From assembly GCF_009707325.1 (NCBI RefSeq), contig NZ_CP046103.1, positions 1,785,810-1,849,809 of the forward strand: a DNA stretch of 64,000 nucleotides, in the 5' to 3' direction. This stretch comes from Pseudomonas sp. IB20. Lineage in GTDB: Bacteria > Pseudomonadota > Gammaproteobacteria > Pseudomonadales > Pseudomonadaceae. Below are positions 1 through 11,474 of this stretch, in pieces (within the stretch, counting starts at the first letter, position 1; each line of letters starts with the position of its first letter). The position numbers and the translations under genes were made by a program. The notes beneath the pieces are model-generated. The model was not told the DNA's origin and did not search any database. It saw only the letters and a list, made by a program, of their open reading frames with translations.

Positions 1-282
1 ATCCTGTTCCTGGGCTTGGGCATCATGCTTTATGCATTGAGCAAATCCCTGGGTTCCGAGGAAGGTTACGCCGAGGTGAAGGCATGCTTGACCAGCCCGC
101 TGGCCAAGTTCGTAGCATGGGGCCTCCTGTCCGCTCTGCTTTATCATCTGGTAGCCGGCGTGCGCCACTTGATCATGGATATGGGCATCGGTGAGACGCT
201 GGAAGGCGGCCGCCTGGGCTCGAAAATCATCATCGCCATTTCCGTGGTGCTGATCGTTCTGGCAGGAGTTTGGATATGGTAA
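1..282 (+). CDS. sdhC: Succinate dehydrogenase cytochrome b556 subunit, 3' part
   Basis: This is the C-terminal part of the SdhC membrane anchor; the frame is open at base 1, so the start lies outside the window. SdhC and SdhD hold the SdhAB catalytic dimer on the inner membrane, bind haem b and form the quinone site of complex II. Two hydrophobic helices are visible, one around LLSALLYHLVAGVRHL, which carries the conserved histidines near the haem, and one at the extreme C-terminus (IIIAISVVLIVLAGVWIW). The stop codon TAA overlaps the ATG of sdhD in ATGGTAA, which indicates translational coupling. It heads the visible part of the sdhCDAB operon. Confidence 0.95.
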   Translation: MLFLGLGIMLYALSKSLGSEEGYAEVKACLTSPLAKFVAWGLLSALLYHLVAGVRHLIMDMGIGETLEGGRLGSKIIIAISVVLIVLAGVWIW

Positions 283-644
283 CCAGCGTTACGAACCTTT
301 CGCGTTCGGGCCTCTATGACTGGATGGCGCAGCGTGTGTCTGCGGTCGTTCTCGCGGCTTATTTCATTTTCCTGATCGGATACCTCGTCGCAAACCCGGG
401 CATTGGCTATGAACAATGGCACGGCCTGTTTTCCCACAATGCGATGCGAATCTTCAGTCTGCTGGCACTTGTAGCCCTGGGCGCACACGCCTGGGTCGGC
501 ATGTGGACGATCGCGACCGACTACCTGACGCCGATGGCGCTGGGCAAGTCCGCGACTGCAGTCCGTTTCCTCTTCCAGGCAGTATGCGGCGTCGCGATGT
601 TCGCTTACTTCGTCTGGGGTGTGCAGATTCTTTGGGGTATCTGA
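276..644 (+). CDS. sdhD: Succinate dehydrogenase hydrophobic anchor subunit
   Basis: SdhD is the second membrane anchor of complex II and shares the haem b and ubiquinone site with SdhC. The 122-residue product starts MVTSVTNLSRSG at the ATG that overlaps the sdhC stop; a TTG two codons earlier is in frame but less likely. Three transmembrane segments are apparent, near residues 17-40, 52-75 and 92-118. The segment LLALVALGAHAWVGMWT contains the conserved histidine expected for haem ligation. The length is normal for proteobacterial SdhD. It ends 3 bases before sdhA. Confidence 0.95.
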   Translation: MVTSVTNLSRSGLYDWMAQRVSAVVLAAYFIFLIGYLVANPGIGYEQWHGLFSHNAMRIFSLLALVALGAHAWVGMWTIATDYLTPMALGKSATAVRFLFQAVCGVAMFAYFVWGVQILWGI

Positions 645-647
645 GTC

Positions 648-2420
648 ATGGCTAACATTCCAACTATTTCCTTCGACGCCATCATTATTGGTGGCGGCGG
701 TGCTGGCATGCGCGCTGCGCTGCAGCTGGCCCAGGGCGGTCACAAGACTGCCGTGATCACCAAGGTGTTCCCAACGCGTTCCCACACCGTATCGGCCCAG
801 GGTGGCATCACCTGCGCCATCGCGTCCGCTGACCCGAACGATGACTGGCGCTGGCACATGTACGATACCGTCAAAGGTTCCGACTACATCGGTGACCAGG
901 ACGCTATCGAATACATGTGTCAAGAAGGCCCGGCCGCTGTGTTCGAGCTGGACCACATGGGTCTGCCGTTCTCGCGTACCGAGCAAGGTCGTATCTACCA
1001 GCGTCCATTCGGCGGCCAGTCGAAGGATTACGGTAAGGGCGGCCAGGCTGCGCGTACTTGCGCTGCGTCCGACCGTACCGGTCACGCGCTGCTGCACACG
1101 CTTTATCAGGGCAACCTGAAAGCCGGCACCACGTTCCTGAACGAGTACTACGCGGTTGACCTGGTCAAGAACGCACAAGGCGAGTTCGTCGGTGTGATCG
1201 CGATCTGCATCGAAACCGGTGAAACCACCTACATCCGCGCCAAGGCTACTGTTCTGGCGACCGGCGGTGCAGGTCGTATCTACGCATCGACCACCAATGC
1301 CCTGATCAACACCGGTGACGGCGTCGGCATGGCCCTGCGTGCAGGCGTTCCGGTACAAGACATCGAAATGTGGCAGTTCCACCCGACCGGTATCGCCGGT
1401 GCCGGTGTACTGGTTACAGAAGGTTGCCGTGGTGAAGGTGGTTACCTGATCAACAAGCACGGCGAGCGTTTCATGGAGCGTTATGCTCCGAACGCGAAAG
1501 ACCTTGCCGGTCGTGACGTTGTGGCCCGTTCGATGGTTAAAGAAATCATCGCCGGCAACGGCTGTGGCCCGAACGGCGACCACGTACTGCTGAAGCTCGA
1601 TCACCTGGGCGAAGAAGTCCTGCACAGCCGCCTGCCAGGTATCTGTGAGCTGTCCAAGACCTTTGCTCACGTTGACCCGGTGGTTGCTCCGGTTCCGGTT
1701 GTTCCAACTTGCCACTATATGATGGGCGGCGTGCCGACCAACATTCATGGCCAGGCGATCACCCAGAACGCCGAAGGCGTGGACGAGATCATTCATGGTC
1801 TGTTCGCGGTAGGCGAAGTGGCCTGCGTATCGGTTCACGGCGCCAACCGCCTGGGCGGTAACTCGCTGCTCGACCTGGTGGTATTCGGCCGCGCGGCCGG
1901 CCTGCACCTCGAGAAGGCACTGACCGACGGCATCGAATACGATGACGCTACCGACGCCAATATCGAAGCTGCCCTGGCGCGTCTGAACGCTCTGAACGAG
2001 CGCACTGATGGCGAAGACGTAGCAACCCTGCGTCGCGAGCTGCAAAACTGCATGCAGAACTACTTCGGTGTATTCCGTACCGGCGAATACATGCAGAAGG
2101 GTATTGCCCAGTTGGCTGACCTGCGTACGCGCATCGCCAACGTCAAGATCAACGATAAGAGCCAGGCGTTCAACACCGCTCGTATTGAAGCCCTTGAGCT
2201 GCAAAACCTGTTGGAAGTGGCTGAAGCGACTGCGATCGCCGCCGAGGTTCGTAAAGAATCCCGTGGTGCTCACGCTCGTGAAGACTTTGAAGATCGCGAC
2301 GACGAAAACTGGTTGTGCCACACCCTGTACTTCCCGGGTGACAAGCGCGTAACCAAGCGTGCCGTGAACTTCTCGCCGAAGACAGTTCCGACCTTTGAAC
2401 CGAAGATTCGGACTTACTAA
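648..2420 (+). CDS. sdhA: Succinate dehydrogenase flavoprotein subunit
   Basis: SdhA oxidises succinate to fumarate on a covalently bound FAD and passes electrons to SdhB. The 590-residue product has the FAD-binding [14 protein letters not shown] near residues 12-25. The [11 protein letters not shown] motif contains His46, the expected covalent flavin attachment site. The substrate-binding region includes [21 protein letters not shown] and the C-terminal capping sequence [14 protein letters not shown]. The length matches the family (about 590). It lies between sdhD (3-base gap) and sdhB (11-base gap), so it is co-transcribed with them. A long open frame on the opposite strand is a codon-bias shadow. 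Confidence 0.98.
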   Translation: MANIPTISFDAIIIGGGGAGMRAALQLAQGGHKTAVITKVFPTRSHTVSAQGGITCAIASADPNDDWRWHMYDTVKGSDYIGDQDAIEYMCQEGPAAVFELDHMGLPFSRTEQGRIYQRPFGGQSKDYGKGGQAARTCAASDRTGHALLHTLYQGNLKAGTTFLNEYYAVDLVKNAQGEFVGVIAICIETGETTYIRAKATVLATGGAGRIYASTTNALINTGDGVGMALRAGVPVQDIEMWQFHPTGIAGAGVLVTEGCRGEGGYLINKHGERFMERYAPNAKDLAGRDVVARSMVKEIIAGNGCGPNGDHVLLKLDHLGEEVLHSRLPGICELSKTFAHVDPVVAPVPVVPTCHYMMGGVPTNIHGQAITQNAEGVDEIIHGLFAVGEVACVSVHGANRLGGNSLLDLVVFGRAAGLHLEKALTDGIEYDDATDANIEAALARLNALNERTDGEDVATLRRELQNCMQNYFGVFRTGEYMQKGIAQLADLRTRIANVKINDKSQAFNTARIEALELQNLLEVAEATAIAAEVRKESRGAHAREDFEDRDDENWLCHTLYFPGDKRVTKRAVNFSPKTVPTFEPKIRTY

Positions 2421-2431
2421 GGGTGGCTGCC

Positions 2432-3136
2432 ATGTTGAAAGTCAGTGTTTACCGCTACAACCCTGATCAGGACGCTGCGCCGTTCATGCAGGAATTTCAG
2501 GTCGATACCGGTGGTAAAGACCTGATGGTGCTGGATGTATTGGCACTGATCAAAGAGCAGGACGAAGGTTTTTCTTATCGTCGCTCTTGCCGTGAAGGTG
2601 TGTGCGGTTCCGACGGCATGAACATCAACGGCAAAAACGGCCTGGCGTGCATCACGCCGCTGTCCGCCGTGGTTAAAGGCAACAAGCTGATCGTTCGTCC
2701 TCTGCCAGGTTTGCCGGTTATCCGTGACCTGGTCGTCGATATGAGCATCTTCTACAAGCAATACGAGAAAGTTAAGCCGTTCCTGCAGAACGACACGCCG
2801 GCTCCGGCCATCGAGCGTCTGCAGTCCCCTGAAGAGCGTGAAAAGCTCGACGGTCTGTACGAGTGCATCCTGTGCGCTTGCTGCTCGACTTCGTGCCCGT
2901 CCTTCTGGTGGAACCCGGACAAGTTCCTGGGTCCAGCTGCCCTGCTGCAAGCGTACCGCTTCCTGGCAGACAGCCGTGACACCAAGACGTCCGAGCGCCT
3001 GGCTTCACTGGATGACCCGTTCAGCGTATTCCGCTGCCGTGGGATCATGAACTGCGTCAACGTATGTCCCAAAGGCCTGAACCCGACTAAGGCCATTGGT
3101 CACATCCGTAACATGCTGCTGCAAAGCGGCGTGTAA
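2432..3136 (+). CDS. sdhB: Succinate dehydrogenase iron-sulfur subunit
   Basis: SdhB carries electrons from the SdhA flavin through [2Fe-2S], [4Fe-4S] and [3Fe-4S] clusters to the quinone site. The 234-residue protein starts MLKVSVYRYN at the ATG at 2432; a GTG three codons upstream is in frame, but the known family begins at this methionine. The N-terminal ferredoxin domain has SCREGVCGSDGM and NGLAC for the [2Fe-2S] cluster. The C-terminal domain has CILCACCSTSCP and CRGIMNCVNVCPKGLNP for the other two clusters. It is the last gene of the sdh operon and is followed by a hairpin terminator at 3177-3210. Confidence 0.98.
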   Translation: MLKVSVYRYNPDQDAAPFMQEFQVDTGGKDLMVLDVLALIKEQDEGFSYRRSCREGVCGSDGMNINGKNGLACITPLSAVVKGNKLIVRPLPGLPVIRDLVVDMSIFYKQYEKVKPFLQNDTPAPAIERLQSPEEREKLDGLYECILCACCSTSCPSFWWNPDKFLGPAALLQAYRFLADSRDTKTSERLASLDDPFSVFRCRGIMNCVNVCPKGLNPTKAIGHIRNMLLQSGV

Positions 3137-3176
3137 GCGACGTTGTAGCAAAGCAGGACCGTTGTGCCCGTAAATG

Positions 3177-3210
3177 CTACGGCGCAGGCTTCAACCGGCG
3201 CCGTAGTTTT
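3177..3210 (+). terminator. Rho-independent terminator after sdhB
   Basis: A 9-bp perfect stem pairs CTACGGCGC (3177-3185) with GCGCCGTAG (3198-3206) across a 12-base loop. It is followed at once by TTTT. It lies 40 bases after the sdhB stop and separates the sdh operon from sucA, though read-through into suc is likely in this kind of superoperon. Confidence 0.8.
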
Positions 3211-3397
3211 AACTTGAGCAGCGACTTACAAAGCCGCGGCTCTTATTTTGAAGAAATGAGACAAGCAGGGGCATTCGGGTTGGTACCCGAACTATCAGCG
3301 TGATCCTAAGTGGCTTGTTTTGGTCGCTGCACTTGGCCTTTTGCAAGCAAACTCGGTGTTTTCGCCGGTGGTGTCCCCAAATCGAGGGTGACCAAGC

Positions 3398-6229
3398 ATG
3401 CAAGAAAGCGTGATGCAGCGCATGTGGAACAGCGGCTATCTTTCAGGTGGTAACGCTGCCTATGTGGAAGAGCTTTATGAGCTCTACCTGCACGACCCTA
3501 ACGCTGTGCCAGAAGAATGGCGCACCAAATTTCAGACGTTGTCTTCAGACGGCAACGCTGCCACCGATGTATCGCACGCAACAATTCGCGATCAGTTTGT
3601 GCTGCTGGCAAAGAACCAGCGCCGCGCTCAGCCGGTTTCCGCCGGGAGCGTGAGCAGTGAGCACGAGAAGAAGCAAGTTGAAGTATTGCGACTGATCCAG
3701 GCCTACCGTATGCGTGGCCACCAGGCGGCCCAGCTTGACCCGCTGGGGCTCTGGCAGCGTCCTGCACCTGCAGACCTGTCGATCAATCATTACGGCTTGA
3801 CCAATGCCGATCTTGATACGACCTTCCGTGCCGGCGACCTGTTCATCGGCAAAGAGGAAGCGAGCCTACGCGAAATTCACGAAGCGTTGCAGCAGACATA
3901 TTGCCGCACCATCGGCGCTGAATTCACGCACATCACCGATTCTGAGCAGCGCCACTGGTTCCAGCATCGTCTGGAAGGTGTGCGTGGCCGTCCGGTATTG
4001 TCCGACGATGTGCGCAGCCACCTGCTGGAGCGCGTGACCGCAGCCGAAGGCCTCGAGAAATACCTGGGTACCAAATACCCGGGCACCAAGCGTTTCGGCC
4101 TGGAAGGCGGCGAAAGCCTGATTCCAATGCTCGACGAACTGATCCAGCGTTCCGGTTCCTACGGCACCAAGGAAATCGTGATCGGCATGGCTCACCGTGG
4201 TCGCCTGAACGTGTTGGTCAACACCTTCGGCAAGAACCCGCGCGAGCTGTTCGACGAGTTCGAAGGCAAGAAGAAAGTCGAGCTGGGTTCCGGTGACGTT
4301 AAATACCACCAGGGCTTCTCGTCCAACGTGATGACCACCGGCGGTGAAGTTCACCTGGCCATGGCCTTTAACCCATCCCACCTGGAAATCGTTTCTCCAG
4401 TGGTCGAGGGTTCGGTGCGTGCTCGCCAGGATCGCCGTAACGATTCCACCGGTGAAAAAGTCCTGCCGATTTCCATCCACGGTGACGCGGCATTCGCCGG
4501 TCAGGGTGTGGTCCTGGAAACGTTCCAGATGTCGCAGACTCGCGGCTTCAAGACCGGCGGTACGGTTCACATCGTCATCAACAACCAGGTGGGTTTCACC
4601 ATCAGCAACCCGCTGGACGCACGCTCTACCGAGTACGCGACCGACGTTGCCAAGATGATCCAGGCGCCGATCCTCCATGTGAATGGTGATGATCCGGAAG
4701 CCGTGTTGTTCGTGACCCAGCTCGCCATCGACTACCGCATGCAGTTCAAGCGTGACGTGGTCATCGACCTGGTTTGCTACCGCCGTCGCGGTCACAACGA
4801 AGCGGATGAGCCGAGCGGCACCCAGCCGTTGATGTACCAGCAGATCACCAAGCAGCGCACCACTCGTGAGCTGTACGCCGAAAGCCTGACCAAGGCCGGT
4901 GTGGTTGACGATGCGCGTGTTCAGGCGAAAGTCGATGAGTACCGCAACGCGCTGGACAACGGTCTGCATGTTGTAAAAAGCCTGGTTAAAGAGCCGAACA
5001 AAGAGCTGTTCGTGGACTGGCGCCCGTACCTGGGCCACGCCTGGACGGCGCGTCACGACACCTCGTTCGACCTCAAAACCCTGCAGGAACTGTCCGCCAA
5101 GCTGCTGGAAATTCCAGAAGGCTTCGTGGTGCAGCGCCAGGTTTCGAAGATCTACGAAGACCGTCAGAAGATGCAAGCCGGCGGCCTGCCGATCAACTGG
5201 GGTTACGCCGAAACCATGGCGTACGCGACCCTGGCGTTCGAAGGTCACCCGATCCGCATGACCGGCCAGGACATCGGCCGTGGTACGTTCTCGCACCGTC
5301 ACGCGGTATTGCACAACCAGAAAGACGCGGGCACCTACATCCCGTTGCAGAACCTGTATGAAGGCCAGCCACGTTTCGACCTGTACGATTCGTTCCTGTC
5401 CGAAGAAGCCGTACTGGCGTTCGAATACGGTTACTCGACCACCACGCCTCAGGCGCTGGTGATCTGGGAAGCCCAGTTCGGCGACTTCGCCAACGGTGCC
5501 CAGGTGGTTATCGACCAGTTCATCACCAGCGGCGAGCACAAGTGGGGCCGTTTGTGCGGTCTGACCATGCTGCTGCCACACGGTTATGAAGGTCAGGGTC
5601 CGGAGCACTCCTCGGCCCGTCTGGAGCGTTACCTGCAGTTGTGCGCTGAGCACAACATCCAGGTGTGCGTGCCGACTACCCCGGCCCAGATCTACCACCT
5701 GTTGCGTCGTCAGGTGATCCGCCCGCTGCGCAAGCCGCTGGTAGTGCTGACTCCGAAATCGTTGTTGCGTCACAAATTGGCCATCTCGACCCTGGAAGAT
5801 CTGGCCGACGGTTCGTTCCAGACCGTTATTTCAGAAATCGACACCCTGGACGCGGCCAAGGTCACTCGCCTGATCCTGTGCAGCGGCAAGGTTTACTACG
5901 ATTTGCTGGAAAAACGCCGTGCCGAAGGCCGCGAAGACATCGCCATCGTGCGGATCGAGCAGCTTTACCCGTTCCCGGAAGACGACCTGATGGAGGCCAT
6001 CGCGCCTTACACCAGCCTCACCAACGCGGTGTGGTGCCAGGAAGAACCGATGAACCAGGGCGCGTGGTACAGCAGCCAGCATCATTTGCGTCGCAGCGTC
6101 GGTAACCACAAGACAGGCCTTGGCCTTGAGTACGCCGGTCGTGATGCTTCTGCTGCACCTGCGTGTGGTTATGCGTCGATGCACGCCGAGCAGCAGGAAA
6201 AACTGCTGCAAGATGCTTTCACTGTTTAA
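3398..6229 (+). CDS. sucA: 2-oxoglutarate dehydrogenase E1 component
   Basis: SucA is the thiamine-diphosphate-dependent decarboxylase of the 2-oxoglutarate dehydrogenase complex and passes the succinyl group to the SucB lipoyl domain. The 943-residue protein starts MQESVMQRMWNSGYLSGG, the usual N-terminus, which contacts E2. IGMAHRGRLNVLVN is a conserved active-site segment. The thiamine site is seen as HGDAAFAGQGVV followed about 30 residues later by INNQVGFT. The C-terminal transketolase-like half contains GHEPSS-type sequence as GPEHSSARLERYLQ. The 261-base gap from sdhB and the intervening terminator suggest its own promoter. It is followed by sucB after 44 bases. Confidence 0.98.
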   Translation: MQESVMQRMWNSGYLSGGNAAYVEELYELYLHDPNAVPEEWRTKFQTLSSDGNAATDVSHATIRDQFVLLAKNQRRAQPVSAGSVSSEHEKKQVEVLRLIQAYRMRGHQAAQLDPLGLWQRPAPADLSINHYGLTNADLDTTFRAGDLFIGKEEASLREIHEALQQTYCRTIGAEFTHITDSEQRHWFQHRLEGVRGRPVLSDDVRSHLLERVTAAEGLEKYLGTKYPGTKRFGLEGGESLIPMLDELIQRSGSYGTKEIVIGMAHRGRLNVLVNTFGKNPRELFDEFEGKKKVELGSGDVKYHQGFSSNVMTTGGEVHLAMAFNPSHLEIVSPVVEGSVRARQDRRNDSTGEKVLPISIHGDAAFAGQGVVLETFQMSQTRGFKTGGTVHIVINNQVGFTISNPLDARSTEYATDVAKMIQAPILHVNGDDPEAVLFVTQLAIDYRMQFKRDVVIDLVCYRRRGHNEADEPSGTQPLMYQQITKQRTTRELYAESLTKAGVVDDARVQAKVDEYRNALDNGLHVVKSLVKEPNKELFVDWRPYLGHAWTARHDTSFDLKTLQELSAKLLEIPEGFVVQRQVSKIYEDRQKMQAGGLPINWGYAETMAYATLAFEGHPIRMTGQDIGRGTFSHRHAVLHNQKDAGTYIPLQNLYEGQPRFDLYDSFLSEEAVLAFEYGYSTTTPQALVIWEAQFGDFANGAQVVIDQFITSGEHKWGRLCGLTMLLPHGYEGQGPEHSSARLERYLQLCAEHNIQVCVPTTPAQIYHLLRRQVIRPLRKPLVVLTPKSLLRHKLAISTLEDLADGSFQTVISEIDTLDAAKVTRLILCSGKVYYDLLEKRRAEGREDIAIVRIEQLYPFPEDDLMEAIAPYTSLTNAVWCQEEPMNQGAWYSSQHHLRRSVGNHKTGLGLEYAGRDASAAPACGYASMHAEQQEKLLQDAFTV

Positions 6230-6273
6230 CGCCTTCGCGCTGACTGAAACCGAATTTTAAGGACCCACAGATA

Positions 6274-7503
6274 ATGGCTATCGAAATCAAAGCCCCGTCA
6301 TTCCCGGAATCGGTTGCCGATGGCACCGTTGCCACCTGGCACAAGAAACCAGGCGAGGCCGTCAAGCGTGACGACCTGATCGTCGACATCGAAACCGACA
6401 AAGTCGTGCTCGAAGTGTTGGCTGAAGCTGACGGCGTGCTGGGCGCAATCGTTGCCGAAGAAGGCGCTACCGTTCTGTCGAACCAGGTTCTGGGCTCGAT
6501 CGAAGAGGGCAGCGCTGCCGCTGCTCCTGCCGCCGCCGCCGCTGCTGCACCGGCCGCGGCTTCTGCTCCAGCTGCCGCTCCGGCTGCTGGTGGCGAAGAC
6601 CCAATCGCCGCACCGGCTGCTCGTCAACTGGCTGAAGAAAACGGCATCAACCTGGCGTCCATCAAGGGCACCGGCAAAGACGGCCGTGTGACCAAGGAAG
6701 ACGTGGTTGCCGCGGTTGAAGCCAAGAAAAACGCTCCAGCTGCCGCACCTGCCAAGGCTGCTGCCCCGGCTGCCGCTGCGCCTGTGTTCGCCGCTGGCGA
6801 CCGCACCGAGAAGCGCGTACCGATGACTCGGGTACGTGCCACCGTGGCCAAGCGCCTGGTTGAAGCACAGTCGAACATGGCGATGCTGACCACCTTCAAC
6901 GAAGTCGACATGACCGAAGTCATGGCCCTGCGTTCGAAGTACAAAGACCTGTTCGAGAAGTCCCACAACGGCGTGCGCCTGGGCTTCATGTCGTTCTTCG
7001 TGAAAGCGGCCACCGAAGCGCTGAAGCGCTTCCCGGCAGTCAACGCTTCCATCGACGGCAGCGACATCGTTTACCACGGCTATGCAGACGTCGGCGTTGC
7101 CGTGTCCAGCGACCGTGGCCTGGTGGTTCCGGTTCTGCGTAACGCCGAGCTGATGAGCCTGGCTGAAATCGAAGGCGGCATCGCTGGCTTCGGCAAAAAA
7201 GCCCGTGACGGCAAGCTGACCATCGACGAGATGACCGGCGGTACCTTCACCATCACCAACGGTGGTACCTTCGGTTCGATGATGTCGACCCCGATCGTCA
7301 ACCCGCCGCAAGCTGCGATCCTGGGCATGCACAACATCATCCAGCGTCCAATGGCCATCAACGGCCAAGTCGTGATCCGCCCAATGATGTACTTGGCACT
7401 GTCTTACGATCACCGCCTGATCGATGGTAAAGAAGCCGTGACTTTCCTGGTGACCATCAAGAACCTGCTGGAAGACCCGGCTCGTCTGCTGCTGGATATC
7501 TGA
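6274..7503 (+). CDS. sucB: Dihydrolipoyllysine-residue succinyltransferase (E2)
   Basis: SucB is the core of the 2-oxoglutarate dehydrogenase complex and transfers the succinyl group from lipoate to CoA. The order of domains is a single lipoyl domain (residues 1-75, lipoylation lysine in [11 protein letters not shown]), an Ala/Pro-rich flexible linker (about 80-110), the E1/E3-binding domain (about 110-145, [14 protein letters not shown]), a second Ala/Pro linker, and the catalytic domain (about 180-409) with the active-site [13 protein letters not shown] near the C-terminus. The length of 409 residues is normal. A ribosome site AAGGA precedes the ATG. The linker is strongly GC-rich and repetitive. 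Confidence 0.98.
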   Translation: MAIEIKAPSFPESVADGTVATWHKKPGEAVKRDDLIVDIETDKVVLEVLAEADGVLGAIVAEEGATVLSNQVLGSIEEGSAAAAPAAAAAAAPAAASAPAAAPAAGGEDPIAAPAARQLAEENGINLASIKGTGKDGRVTKEDVVAAVEAKKNAPAAAPAKAAAPAAAAPVFAAGDRTEKRVPMTRVRATVAKRLVEAQSNMAMLTTFNEVDMTEVMALRSKYKDLFEKSHNGVRLGFMSFFVKAATEALKRFPAVNASIDGSDIVYHGYADVGVAVSSDRGLVVPVLRNAELMSLAEIEGGIAGFGKKARDGKLTIDEMTGGTFTITNGGTFGSMMSTPIVNPPQAAILGMHNIIQRPMAINGQVVIRPMMYLALSYDHRLIDGKEAVTFLVTIKNLLEDPARLLLDI

Positions 7504-7504
7504 T

Positions 7505-9041
<1,537 letters not shown>

Positions 9042-9086
9042 GCGAGATAATAAGAAACCACGGCGGTTGCCCGTCGTGAGCCTTGC

Positions 9087-9130
9087 GCGCAAGACTCACC
9101 GCGGAATGTCCGCTGGACGCAGTCTTGCGC
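9087..9130 (+). other. Long nested hairpin between lpd and sucC
   Basis: GCGCAAGACT (9087-9096) pairs perfectly with AGTCTTGCGC (9121-9130), and the 24-base loop contains a second small stem, GCGGA/TCCGC. No T-run follows, so it does not look like a classic terminator. It may be an mRNA processing or stabilising structure controlling the relative output of lpd and sucCD. Confidence 0.55.
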
Positions 9131-9243
9131 AGCTTTACGGGCGTTAAGCCTTGGAAGTTGTGCAAGCAGCAGTCACAGGTGGCGCGGCACTCATAATGAG
9201 CGCAGCGCCGAATGCGCAGTACCTAACGAAGACGGTAAAAAGC

Positions 9244-10410
9244 ATGAATCTTCACGAGTATCAGGGTAAGCAGCTGTTCGCTGAATACGGCCTGCCAGTA
9301 TCCAAGGGTTACGCAGTAGACACCCCGGAAGCAGCAGCAGAAGCTTGCGACAAAATCGGTGGTACCGAGTGGGTTGTCAAAGCCCAGGTCCACGCTGGTG
9401 GTCGCGGTAAAGCGGGCGGCGTTAAGCTGGTTCGCAGCAAAGAAGACGCCAAGGCCTTCGCACAGCAGTGGCTGGGCAAGCGTCTGGTGACTTACCAGAC
9501 TGATGCCAATGGCCAACCAGTCACCAAGATCCTGGTTGAATCGTGCACTGATATCGCTAAAGAGCTGTACCTGGGCGCTGTCGTTGACCGTTCGAGCCGT
9601 CGCATCGTGTTCATGGCTTCCACCGAAGGTGGCGTGGACATCGAGAAGATCGCTCACGAAACCCCAGAAAAAATTCTGAAAGCCACCATCGATCCACTGG
9701 TTGGCGCTCAGCCATTCCAGGGTCGCGAGCTGGCTTTCCAGCTGGGCCTGGAAGGCAAGCAAGTTACCCAGTTCGCCAAGATCTTCGTAGGTCTGGCCAA
9801 ACTGTTCAAGGATCACGATCTGGCCCTGCTGGAAGTGAACCCGCTGGTGATCAAGGCTGACGGCGATCTGCATTGCCTCGATGCCAAGATCAACATCGAC
9901 GCCAACGCCATGTACCGTCAGCCTAAGCTGAAGACTTTCCACGATCCGTCGCAAGACGATCCGCGCGAAGCGCACGCTGCCAAGTTCGAGCTGAACTACG
10001 TAGCCCTGGAAGGTAACATCGGTTGCATGGTCAACGGTGCTGGCCTGGCCATGGGTACCATGGACATCGTCAACCTGCATGGCGGCAAACCAGCCAACTT
10101 CCTCGACGTGGGCGGTGGTGCTACCAAAGAACGCGTAACCGAAGCCTTCAAAATCATCCTGTCCGACTCCAACGTCGCTGCAGTATTGGTTAACATCTTC
10201 GGCGGCATCGTTCGTTGCGACATGATTGCCGAAGGCATCATCGGTGCAGTGAAAGAAGTCGGCGTTAAAATCCCGGTTGTTGTTCGCCTTGAAGGTAACA
10301 ACGCTGAACTGGGCGCTAAAGTACTGGCAGAAAGCGGTTTGAACATCATCGCGGCTACCAGCCTGACCGACGCTGCTCAACAAGTTGTCAAAGCTGCGGA
10401 GGGCAAATAA
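9244..10410 (+). CDS. sucC: Succinate-CoA ligase (ADP-forming) beta subunit
   Basis: SucC with SucD makes succinyl-CoA synthetase, which converts succinyl-CoA to succinate with formation of a nucleoside triphosphate. The 388-residue protein starts [19 protein letters not shown], exactly the family N-terminus. Upstream in-frame starts at 9151 and 9196 are therefore rejected, even though the Shine-Dalgarno match before 9244 is weak (GGTAAAAAGC). The ATP-grasp fold is visible with [17 protein letters not shown] and the C-terminal CoA-ligase part with [16 protein letters not shown] and [15 protein letters not shown]. The stop TAA shares its last base with the ATG of sucD. Confidence 0.98.
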   Translation: MNLHEYQGKQLFAEYGLPVSKGYAVDTPEAAAEACDKIGGTEWVVKAQVHAGGRGKAGGVKLVRSKEDAKAFAQQWLGKRLVTYQTDANGQPVTKILVESCTDIAKELYLGAVVDRSSRRIVFMASTEGGVDIEKIAHETPEKILKATIDPLVGAQPFQGRELAFQLGLEGKQVTQFAKIFVGLAKLFKDHDLALLEVNPLVIKADGDLHCLDAKINIDANAMYRQPKLKTFHDPSQDDPREAHAAKFELNYVALEGNIGCMVNGAGLAMGTMDIVNLHGGKPANFLDVGGGATKERVTEAFKIILSDSNVAAVLVNIFGGIVRCDMIAEGIIGAVKEVGVKIPVVVRLEGNNAELGAKVLAESGLNIIAATSLTDAAQQVVKAAEGK

Positions 10411-11291
10411 TGAGCGTCCTGATCAATAAAGACACCAAAGTTATCTGCCAGGGTATTACCGGTTCGCAAGGTAGTTTCCACACCCAGCAAGCCATCGAAT
10501 ACGGCACCAAGATGGTGGGTGGCGTTACTCCGGGCAAAGGCGGCACCGAGCACCTGGGCCTGCCAGTGTTCAACACCGTGAAAGAAGCAGTAGAAACCAC
10601 TGGCGCCACTGCCAGCGTGATCTACGTTCCAGCTCCTTTCTGCAAGGACTCCATCCTGGAAGCAGCATTCGGCGGCATCAAGCTGATCGTTTGCATCACC
10701 GAAGGCATTCCTACCCTGGACATGCTGGACGCTAAAGTTAAGTGCGACGAGCTGGGTGTTACCCTGATCGGCCCTAACTGCCCAGGCGTGATCACCCCAG
10801 GCGAATGCAAGATCGGCATCATGCCAGGTCACATTCACTTGCCAGGTAAAGTCGGTATCGTTTCGCGTTCCGGCACCCTGACTTACGAAGCTGTTAAGCA
10901 AACTACTGACGCCGGTTTCGGTCAGTCGACTTGCGTCGGCATCGGCGGTGACCCGATCCCAGGCTCCAACTTCATCGACATCCTGAAGCTGTTCCAGGAA
11001 GACCCGAAGACCGAAGCGATCGTAATGATCGGTGAGATCGGCGGTTCGGCTGAAGAAGAAGCGGCTGCCTACATCAAGGCCCACGTGACCAAGCCAGTTG
11101 TTTCCTACATCGCTGGTGTGACTGCCCCTGCGGGCAAGCGCATGGGCCATGCTGGCGCAATCATCTCTGGCGGCAAAGGCACTGCAGACGAGAAGTTTGC
11201 TGCCCTTGAAGACGCAGGCGTTAAAACCGTGCGTTCGCTGGCAGACATCGGCAAGGCTTTGTCCGAGCTGACCGGTTGGGCTGTCAAGTAA
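10410..11291 (+). CDS. sucD: Succinate-CoA ligase (ADP-forming) alpha subunit
   Basis: SucD binds CoA and carries the phosphohistidine intermediate of succinyl-CoA synthetase. The 293-residue protein has the N-terminal CoA-binding Rossmann segment [20 protein letters not shown]. It also has the domain-joining motif [20 protein letters not shown]. The phosphohistidine loop is [19 protein letters not shown] near residue 245. Start and stop match the family (about 290 residues). It overlaps sucC by one base (TAATG), so translation is coupled, and it ends the TCA gene cluster. Confidence 0.98.
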   Translation: MSVLINKDTKVICQGITGSQGSFHTQQAIEYGTKMVGGVTPGKGGTEHLGLPVFNTVKEAVETTGATASVIYVPAPFCKDSILEAAFGGIKLIVCITEGIPTLDMLDAKVKCDELGVTLIGPNCPGVITPGECKIGIMPGHIHLPGKVGIVSRSGTLTYEAVKQTTDAGFGQSTCVGIGGDPIPGSNFIDILKLFQEDPKTEAIVMIGEIGGSAEEEAAAYIKAHVTKPVVSYIAGVTAPAGKRMGHAGAIISGGKGTADEKFAALEDAGVKTVRSLADIGKALSELTGWAVK

Positions 11292-11321
11292 GCCTCGCGC
11301 TTAGCTGACGCTTTACCAAGC

Positions 11322-11346
11322 AAAGGCCACCTTCGGGTGGCCTTTG
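11322..11346 (+). terminator. Rho-independent terminator after sucD
   Basis: AAAGGCCACC pairs with GGTGGCCTTT around a TTCG tetraloop, 30 bases after the sucD stop. The stem ends in its own short T-run. It closes the sdh-suc region. Confidence 0.88.
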
Positions 11347-11389
11347 TGCATTCTGGGTATTCTCATCAGATTGGATGCCCCGTCCACCT

Positions 11390-11474
11390 GTGGGAGTTGG
11401 CTTACCTGCGATAGCATCGACGCGGTTTGCCTGATGGACCGAGTCGCCCGCATCGCAGGCAAGCCAGCTCCCAC
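11390..11474. repeat. REPIN (paired REP elements)
   Basis: Two inverted REP units face each other: GTGGGAGTTGGCTTACCTGC at the left and GCAGGCAAGCCAGCTCCCAC at the right, with about 40 unrelated bases between. This is the GTGGGAGCTGGCTTGCCTGC subfamily, which recurs at 13134, 22592, 41408 and 62708. No RAYT transposase is in the window. Confidence 0.85.

Noticed and set aside
144..2321. A 725-codon open frame antisense to sdhDA
   Set aside because: It mirrors the codon structure of sdhA, has no family resemblance and no ribosome site, and sdhA is certain. Long antisense frames are a high-GC artefact.
3866..5773. A 635-codon open frame antisense to sucA
   Set aside because: The opposite strand encodes SucA with intact motifs; the antisense product is Val/His/Gln-rich shadow sequence.
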